Source: Desulfuromusa sp. (GTDB lineage Bacteria; Desulfobacterota; Desulfuromonadia; Desulfuromonadales; Geopsychrobacteraceae). From it: 11,192 nucleotides of DNA. Position 1 is the first letter of the stretch, and each line of letters starts with the position of its first letter. The DNA is taken from positions 1 to 11,192 of the forward strand of contig JAGGWI010000261.1 of the NCBI GenBank assembly GCA_021157505.1. The letters run 5' to 3'. The notes beneath the pieces are model-generated. The model searched no databases. It was not told the DNA's origin and saw nothing but the letters and a program-made list of their open reading frames with translations. The position numbers and the translations under genes are program-made. Of this stretch, positions 6,660 to 11,192 are shown in pieces.

Positions 6660-7769
6660 TCAATAAAGCTTTGCCAGCAGATCATCGTAAACCGTAACCA
6701 TCTTCCCCCAGTCATAATGGTCAACCATTGTTTGCAATTTCTCCTGCCGCAGAGATTCGATCCCCAGACAAGCACCCTTGAGCCGCACAACCAGATCATC
6801 AAAACCACGATAGAAACATCGATCACCATCATTGGCGGTTACATGTTCAGGGTAGGCAAGTCGCTTTGGCAGCAAGGGGAAACAGTTGCAATAGATCGCC
6901 TGGACCACGCTGATACCAAAAAAATCGTGGATTGAAGTCACCGGGAGAATATCGGCTCGCCACAGCCAGCCAGCATAGTCAGAAAAGTTCTCAACGTAAC
7001 CCCAGTGAACAATCCGGTCAGCCAACCTCACCCTTGCCTCGGTAAAAACCTCGGGAATTTTCTGGTACGATTCACCCAACACCGCAACTTCAAAATCAAT
7101 ATTCTGCTCCTGCAAAATGTAGAGAGCTTGAAAAAACTCGCGAGGATTCTTATCGTATTCCCAACGATGATTCCAGAGGATCAATGGTGGTCGATGAGCA
7201 TCTCTTACAAGCGGCAGACGACAGTCTTCAAACTTCTTCAAATCAAGGCCCAGATGCAGGGTTTGACTTTTTTCAACAATTTGCTGAGCTGTTTCTACCT
7301 CATTATAATCGGGGAAAGTTTTCAGGAATTGAGGTAACGCCTGCAAAAAAGCTCGGCGATGATAATCGGAGTTAAACAGCACCTTATCGGCCGCCAAAGC
7401 TGACCCATAATTGATAAAGCTATAATGGCTGTCACGTTGCTGCTGCGGATCACTGTCGGTTGGAGACCAGGGGTAGGTCAACTGATTTTCGTGAAAATAG
7501 AGAGCCACAGGAATATCAGCTGTCTGTTTACGGGTCAAAGCGAGAAAGGTGGTCAGATCGACCATATCAGTTGCCAGCAGCAGGTCAGGGCGATAATCGG
7601 CAGCCAGGAAATCGCATGCTAAAGTGACAGCACCACCATGCATCCGCCATTTCCAGTGGCGTCCCTTTAAGCCAAGAATTGAAATTTGATGGCGGCTCCG
7701 ATCTGCATACTCCTGTGCCCATGAAGCGTGCGAGCCGGCAAAAAAAGGTTCGAGTAAGACTATTTCCAT
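6660..7769 (-). CDS. Glycosyltransferase, DUF3524/GTDC1 type (tRNA-queuosine alpha-mannosyltransferase family)
   Basis: This 369-residue GT4-like glycosyltransferase has the DUF3524 N-terminal domain of human GTDC1/QTMAN, which mannosylates queuosine in tRNA-Asp. The opening MEIVLLEPFFAGSHASWAQE and the segment LKGRHWKWRMHGGA (34-47) are the family hallmarks. YFHENQLTYPW (91-101) and FNSDYHRRAFL (132-142) follow. The C-terminal Rossmann half has LWNHRWEYDKNPREFF (198-213) and the donor-site region HDFFGISVVQAIYCNCFPLL (281-300). There are no membrane segments. I chose the ATG at 7769 because it begins the conserved core. An in-frame TTG at 7808 lies inside ispG and has no ribosome binding site. 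The gap from ispG is 13 bases. Queuosine mannosylation by this bacterial protein is an inference; a different acceptor or sugar is possible. Confidence 0.82.
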   Translation of the reverse strand: MEIVLLEPFFAGSHASWAQEYADRSRHQISILGLKGRHWKWRMHGGAVTLACDFLAADYRPDLLLATDMVDLTTFLALTRKQTADIPVALYFHENQLTYPWSPTDSDPQQQRDSHYSFINYGSALAADKVLFNSDYHRRAFLQALPQFLKTFPDYNEVETAQQIVEKSQTLHLGLDLKKFEDCRLPLVRDAHRPPLILWNHRWEYDKNPREFFQALYILQEQNIDFEVAVLGESYQKIPEVFTEARVRLADRIVHWGYVENFSDYAGWLWRADILPVTSIHDFFGISVVQAIYCNCFPLLPKRLAYPEHVTANDGDRCFYRGFDDLVVRLKGACLGIESLRQEKLQTMVDHYDWGKMVTVYDDLLAKLY

Positions 7770-7782
7770 AGCAGGGTTTTTA

Positions 7783-8853
7783 TCACCGGTTTTCCGCCTG
7801 ATCTGCAATCATCCGCCACGCCTCTTCAACCAGAGCATCGGCCAGATCATGCTGCGGCACAGTTCGGACCACCTCACCGTGCCGGAACAGAATCCCCTGC
7901 CCCAACCCTCCAGCGATACCCAAATCTGCCTCCCGCGCTTCACCCGGGCCATTCACCACACAGCCCATCACCGCAATTGTCAATGGTTGGGGAAGGTCGG
8001 CTAGTCGCAGTTCAACCTCTTCGGCTATTTCAATCAGTTCAATCTGGCAACGTCCACAGGTGGGGCAACTGATAAATATCGGTCCTTTTTCCCGCAAGCG
8101 TAAACTTTTGAGGATTTCCCAGCCGACTCGCACCTCTTCCACCGGATCTCCCGTCAGCGAAATTCGTAAGGTGTCACCAATCCCATCATACAATAAAGAG
8201 CCCAGACCGATAGCACTCTTGATGGTGCCACTCCAGGTGGTTCCCGCTTCAGTAATCCCGATATGGAGGGGATAGTCAACCTGCCCCGCCAATAGTCTAT
8301 AGGCCTCAACTGTTCGGGCAATATCGGAGGCTTTCAGACTCACCTTGATATTTTGATAATTCAAATCCTCAAGAATCCGGATATGCCCAAGGGCACTCTC
8401 AACCATCGCTTCAGCAGTTGGATGTCCATACTTCTGTAACAGTTCTCGCTCCAACGAACCGGCATTGACTCCAATCCGGATGGGGACCTGCCGTTCAGCA
8501 CAAGCCTTGACCACCTCTTTAACCTTCCAGTGAGCACCGATATTGCCAGGGTTCAAACGCAACCCATCAACCCCCTGGGCAACCGAAGCTAATGCCAGCT
8601 GATAATCAAAATGGATGTCGGCTATCAACGGGATCTGACAACCCTGTTTGATAGCACCCAGTGCCACAGCCGCATCCTCATCCGGAACGGCACAACGGAT
8701 GATTTCACACCTGGCATCCTGCAATGATTCTATCTGCGCCAATGTTGCCGCAACATCACGGGTATCGGTACTACACATTGATTGAACACTGATTGGTGCA
8801 TCACCACCAATAGCGAGATCGCCTAATTTAAGTTGCCGGGTTTTGTGTCGCAA
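7783..8853 (-). CDS. ispG: 4-hydroxy-3-methylbut-2-enyl diphosphate synthase
   Basis: IspG (GcpE) catalyses the penultimate step of the MEP isoprenoid pathway, the reductive ring-opening of MEcPP to HMBPP, with a [4Fe-4S] cluster. This 356-residue protein has the TIM-barrel start GGDAPISVQSMCSTDTRD (16-33). LIADIHFDYQLAL (76-88), LRLNPGNIG (98-106) and IRIGVNAGSLE (125-135) follow. The C-terminal cluster domain has SCPTCGRC (Cys263, Cys266) and VMGCVVNGPGEAREAD, with Cys298 and the fourth ligand Glu305. All ligands are present. The start is TTG at 8853, with an AGGAG ribosome binding site 7 bases upstream and no better ATG. It is the first gene of the minus-strand cluster. I see no dxr or rseP next to it, although they flank ispG in some other bacteria. 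Confidence 0.97.
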   Translation of the reverse strand: MRHKTRQLKLGDLAIGGDAPISVQSMCSTDTRDVAATLAQIESLQDARCEIIRCAVPDEDAAVALGAIKQGCQIPLIADIHFDYQLALASVAQGVDGLRLNPGNIGAHWKVKEVVKACAERQVPIRIGVNAGSLERELLQKYGHPTAEAMVESALGHIRILEDLNYQNIKVSLKASDIARTVEAYRLLAGQVDYPLHIGITEAGTTWSGTIKSAIGLGSLLYDGIGDTLRISLTGDPVEEVRVGWEILKSLRLREKGPIFISCPTCGRCQIELIEIAEEVELRLADLPQPLTIAVMGCVVNGPGEAREADLGIAGGLGQGILFRHGEVVRTVPQHDLADALVEEAWRMIADQAENR

Positions 8854-8860
8854 TGGTTTG

Positions 8861-8865
8861 CTCCT
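8861..8865 (-). promoter_or_regulatory. Ribosome binding site that fixes the TTG start of ispG
   Basis: AGGAG on the minus strand lies 7 bases before the TTG at 8853. This near-ideal spacing, together with the absence of an in-frame ATG nearby, supports the non-ATG start. Confidence 0.75.
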
Positions 8866-8892
8866 GAATTGGCCCTTGGAATAACAACATCT

Positions 8893-9034
8893 ACCACAGA
8901 GTTACGGAGACATAGAAAAAATCCCCCTCAATCCCCCTTGTTCAAAGGGGGAGGAGATGAAACTCCCCTCTTTGGCAAAGAGGGGTTGGGGAAGATTCGA
9001 AGATCTCAAAAGAGTTTCTCAGTGGCTCTGTGGT
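8893..9034. repeat. MITE-like nested palindromic repeat (142 bp)
   Basis: The ends are perfect 9-bp inverted repeats, ACCACAGAG (8893-8901) and CTCTGTGGT (9026-9034). They extend imperfectly inwards to about 20 bp. Inside are two hairpins: CCCCCTT/AAGGGGG (8933-8939 with 8945-8951) and a perfect 9-bp stem CCCCTCTTT/AAAGAGGGG with a 3-base loop (8965-8985). The outer CCCC- and GGGG-rich stretches can also pair with each other. It encodes no protein. No clear target-site duplication is visible. It lies between two divergent genes, about 40 bases upstream of the ispG start, so it could affect the ispG leader or promoter. I recognise the style as a dispersed repeat, but I cannot count copies from one window. 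Confidence 0.7.
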
Positions 9035-9111
9035 GAAAACACTCCTGTGGATACAGAACCAGCGTGCCACAGTCTATCTAAGTTGCCGACACCAGGCAAG
9101 TCCAAGGAAAT

Positions 9112-9141
9112 TTGACAGCAACATAGAACTGAGAGTAGTCT
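9112..9141 (+). promoter_or_regulatory. Candidate promoter of the RlmD-like gene
   Basis: There is a consensus -35 TTGACA at 9112-9117 and a weak -10 TAGTCT at 9136-9141, with 18-base spacing. The start site would be near 9148, giving a leader of about 40 nt before the ATG at 9189. The rest of the 8854-9188 interval holds the palindromic repeat and two short inverted repeats: CTGTGG/CCACAG (9045-9050 with 9067-9072) and TTGCC/GGCAA (9083-9087 with 9095-9099). I could not identify a convincing ispG promoter there. Confidence 0.4.
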
Positions 9142-9188
9142 GCCTTCCCTTATTCCAAGAATTCTATAAAGTATAAAGAGAAGTAGAG

Positions 9189-10574
9189 ATGAAAAAACCA
9201 TTAAAAAAGAGACCGACAACCAAAAGACCGCAACCGGAAACCCTGAAACTGACCATTGACAGCCTCGATAATGCTGGCATCGGCCTGGCCCCGTACGAAA
9301 ATAAAATTGCGTTGGTTCAGGGTGCCTTTCCGGGAGAAACGGTTATTGCCGAAGTTGAACATGTTGGTCGCACCCATATTTTTACCAACCTGCGCCGGGT
9401 GCTACGCAATTCGCCACAACGAACCACTCTCAATAGCTGCAAGGTGGAGCACGATTGCCTGGGCTGCCCCCTGATCAGTATGAAATATGCTGATCAACTG
9501 TTGTTCAAGCAACAACGGGTTGCAGAAGCACTGTTACAACAGGGGCTATTGGAAGAGGTTCAGGTTCTTCCAGTGCTTCCATCTGACCCCACTTTTGGCT
9601 ACCGTGCCAGTGCGAAACTGGTCTTTTCCAGAAACCGGGAAAAGGTTCTGATCGGACTCTATAAGCGGGGTAGTCACGAAGTGATTGATTGTCCGGAATG
9701 CCCGGTTCACCACCCGTTGATCAATAAGATTGCCGCTGTGGTTCGCAACGAAGTCCAAAATCTGAATATTTCCATCTATCGTTCCCAACAACAACGCGGA
9801 CTGCTGCGCCATCTGTTGATTCGCGTCAGCCCTTTCAGCGGCAAGGCTCTGGTGACATTCGTCTGTAATTTTCGTGACCTGCAACAACTGCCAAAACTGG
9901 CAAAGAGGTTGGTGCGAAAGGTGCCAGAAGTTATCGGTGTCCATCAGAATATCAACAGCTCATCGGGAAATGTGATTATGGGTGAGAAAACATTGAAATT
10001 ACTGGGGTTCCCCGACCTGATCGAACGGATCGGAGATATCCGCTTACGGATCGCCCCGGAGGCTTTTTTCCAGATCAACACCGTGCAGGCGGCACGCATC
10101 TATGCCCTGGTGCGCAAATGGGCAAATCTAAGCAAACAGGATGCGGTGATTGATCTCTACTGTGGTATCGGTGGAATTGCCCTCCACCTGGCAAAAGATG
10201 CCGGACAAGTGGAGGGAATTGAATCTGTTGCCGAGGCGGTTCGAAACGCAGCAGAAAATAGTCGCTTGAATGATCTGCACAATTGCCGTTTTTATGCCGG
10301 TGATGCAGCAGAAGAGTTACAAAAACGTTCCGGGGGAAAGCCCCCCTCTCTGGTAACCCTCAACCCACCCCGTAAAGGGTGTTCCGAGGAGCTACTACAG
10401 ACACTCTGCCAGCTGCGACCAAAGCAGATTATTTATGTTTCCTGCGATCCCGACAGCCTCGCCAACGATTTAAAAGTTCTGACCAGCAACGGTTACAGAA
10501 TCAAACAACTGCAACCCGTCGATATGTTCCCGCAGACGGCCCATATTGAAACTGTAGTGCAGTTAGTTTTGTAG
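9189..10574 (+). CDS. rlmD: RlmD/RumA-type 23S rRNA (uracil-C5)-methyltransferase
   Basis: This 461-residue SAM-dependent RNA m5U methyltransferase most resembles RlmD, which modifies U1939 of 23S rRNA. After a lysine-rich start there is a TRAM domain (about 18-75). A [4Fe-4S] set follows with Cys84, Cys90 and Cys93 (SCKVEHDCLGC) and a fourth cysteine at 168 or 171. The catalytic domain has the SAM loop DLYCGIGGIALHL (322-334), the nucleophile Cys419 in IYVSCDPDSLAND, and the probable base Glu454 in HIETV. Motif IV reads LNPPRKG, with Asn392 where Asp is usual. The start ATG follows a GAGAAG stretch. It is the only complete gene on the plus strand and is divergent from ispG. RlmC- or TrmA-like specificity cannot be excluded. 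Confidence 0.9.
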   Translation: MKKPLKKRPTTKRPQPETLKLTIDSLDNAGIGLAPYENKIALVQGAFPGETVIAEVEHVGRTHIFTNLRRVLRNSPQRTTLNSCKVEHDCLGCPLISMKYADQLLFKQQRVAEALLQQGLLEEVQVLPVLPSDPTFGYRASAKLVFSRNREKVLIGLYKRGSHEVIDCPECPVHHPLINKIAAVVRNEVQNLNISIYRSQQQRGLLRHLLIRVSPFSGKALVTFVCNFRDLQQLPKLAKRLVRKVPEVIGVHQNINSSSGNVIMGEKTLKLLGFPDLIERIGDIRLRIAPEAFFQINTVQAARIYALVRKWANLSKQDAVIDLYCGIGGIALHLAKDAGQVEGIESVAEAVRNAAENSRLNDLHNCRFYAGDAAEELQKRSGGKPPSLVTLNPPRKGCSEELLQTLCQLRPKQIIYVSCDPDSLANDLKVLTSNGYRIKQLQPVDMFPQTAHIETVVQLVL

Positions 10575-10622
10575 CTGGGTGGCTGTCGGACTATCCATGA
10601 AAGGCAAAGTTCAAAAACAATT

Positions 10623-10722
10623 TAGCCGCAGATGAACGCAGATTTTCACAGATTAAAATCACAAGCTAGAATCTTTCAATAGTTTGGTTTTATCCGTTTT
10701 TATCTGCGTTCATCTGCGGCTA
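10623..10722. repeat. Inverted repeat with perfect 21-bp arms, possible bidirectional terminator
   Basis: The left arm (10623-10643, starting TAGCCGCAGATGAACGCAG) is the exact reverse complement of the right arm (10702-10722). The inner flanks also pair imperfectly, so about 100 bp could fold into one long hairpin. The right arm is followed by a T-rich run (10721-10733), and the left arm is T-rich on the opposite strand. It sits between two convergent genes and could stop transcription in both directions. The sequence style is that of a dispersed intergenic repeat. It does not resemble the repeat at 8893-9034. Confidence 0.75.
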
Positions 10723-10742
10723 TTTTTTCTTTTAGGAGACCC

Positions 10743-11192
10743 CTAAAGCGGTGAAGGGACATCCATCACATTGAATATGCAGCGGGCTAAATCAGACAGC
10801 AACTTTTCGTTCTCACGCCCCTTCTCCATAACAATTTTACGCTCTCGACTGTGGGGGAAACCCTTGACATAATGTTCAACCATCTGACCGGTTTCCAGAT
10901 ATTCACACACCAGACTTTTTGACATAAAAGCGATCCCACCACCGGCAAGTATTGTCTGCCGGGTCAAACGTAAATCGTCAGAGGTGACAACAGCGGCAAA
11001 ATCATTCAGGCTCTTCCCTTGCTCTTTCAGCCCCCGGGCCAACAGTTCGCGCGAACTGCACCCCCCCTCTCGAACAAACATGGAAAATTTGAATATCGCA
11101 TCAATATCGATAGCGGGCTCTGTCGAAGATAATTCCAGTTTTGGAGATGTGACAAAGACCAGTTCATCCTGCGGCAATGAATAAGTCTGGAA
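10743..11192 (-). CDS. LysR-type transcriptional regulator, C-terminal effector-binding part (partial)
   Basis: The frame is open to the right edge, giving 149 residues of the C-terminal half; the N-terminal helix-turn-helix lies outside the window. The visible part is a type 2 periplasmic-binding-protein-like effector domain. A domain-interface segment FSMFVREGGCSSRELL resembles the ligand-contact Ser/Arg region. It is followed by SDDLRLTRQTILAGGGIAFMSKSLVCEYLETGQMVE, which matches the LysR pattern of G-x-G-I-A and a gene end about 50 residues later. An internal TTG at 11177 is not a credible start, because the upstream codons (reading FQTYS) continue the domain. The target genes and effector cannot be inferred. 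It converges on the RlmD-like gene across the inverted repeat. Confidence 0.82.
   Translation of the reverse strand, partial: FQTYSLPQDELVFVTSPKLELSSTEPAIDIDAIFKFSMFVREGGCSSRELLARGLKEQGKSLNDFAAVVTSDDLRLTRQTILAGGGIAFMSKSLVCEYLETGQMVEHYVKGFPHSRERKIVMEKGRENEKLLSDLARCIFNVMDVPSPL

Noticed and set aside
7770..7808. Upstream TTG start for the DUF3524 glycosyltransferase
   Set aside because: The extra 13 residues are not family-like, they overlap the ispG end, and no ribosome binding site precedes the TTG. The ATG at 7769 begins the conserved core.
8833..9036. 67-codon plus-strand open frame over the ispG start and the palindromic repeat
   Set aside because: Most of it translates repeat DNA and it lacks a ribosome binding site. 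It is explained by the inverted-repeat element.
11175..11177. TTG at 11177 as the start of a small 144-residue protein
   Set aside because: The frame stays open to the window edge and the preceding codons continue a LysR effector domain, so this is a partial gene.

Overview
This window looks like a chromosomal housekeeping segment of an anaerobic Desulfuromonadales/Geobacter-type bacterium (formerly Deltaproteobacteria). That placement is an inference. It rests on the linkage ispG - glycosyltransferase - proS - DUF4388 protein - pyrF - rlmB, the style of the proteins, three [4Fe-4S] enzymes in 11 kb, and two dispersed palindromic repeats of a kind I associate with that group. No phage, transposase, CRISPR array or defence system is visible.

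Layout. Nearly everything is on the minus strand, so transcription runs from right to left. At the left edge (1-790) is a stable-RNA operon. It has a near-consensus promoter, then tRNA-Thr(TGT), tRNA-Tyr(GTA), tRNA-Gly(TCC), tRNA-Thr(GGT) and the first 41 codons of tuf (EF-Tu). This is the same order as the thrU-tyrU-glyT-thrT-tufB operon of E. coli. Upstream of it (797-8853) is a compact co-directional cluster. In transcription order it holds ispG (TTG start), a DUF3524/GTDC1-type glycosyltransferase related to tRNA-queuosine mannosyltransferase, proS, an AbrB-like/DUF4388 protein, pyrF, rlmB and a CyuA-type L-cysteine desulfidase. The DUF4388 gene, pyrF and rlmB overlap by 4 and 1 bases, which suggests translational coupling.

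Right of ispG is a 335-base divergent intergenic region (8854-9188). It holds a 142-bp MITE-like nested palindrome and a candidate promoter for a plus-strand RlmD-type 23S rRNA uridine methyltransferase (9189-10574). That gene converges on the 3' part of a LysR-type regulator, which runs off the right edge. A 100-bp inverted repeat with perfect 21-bp arms separates the two.

Most of the genes serve translation: tRNAs, EF-Tu, prolyl-tRNA synthetase, two rRNA methyltransferases and a probable tRNA-modifying glycosyltransferase. Isoprenoid, pyrimidine and cysteine metabolism are interleaved. The items most worth following up are the bacterial QTMAN-like glycosyltransferase, the uncharacterised AbrB-like/DUF4388 protein inside the pyrF unit, and the structured 118-nt spacer in the tRNA operon.
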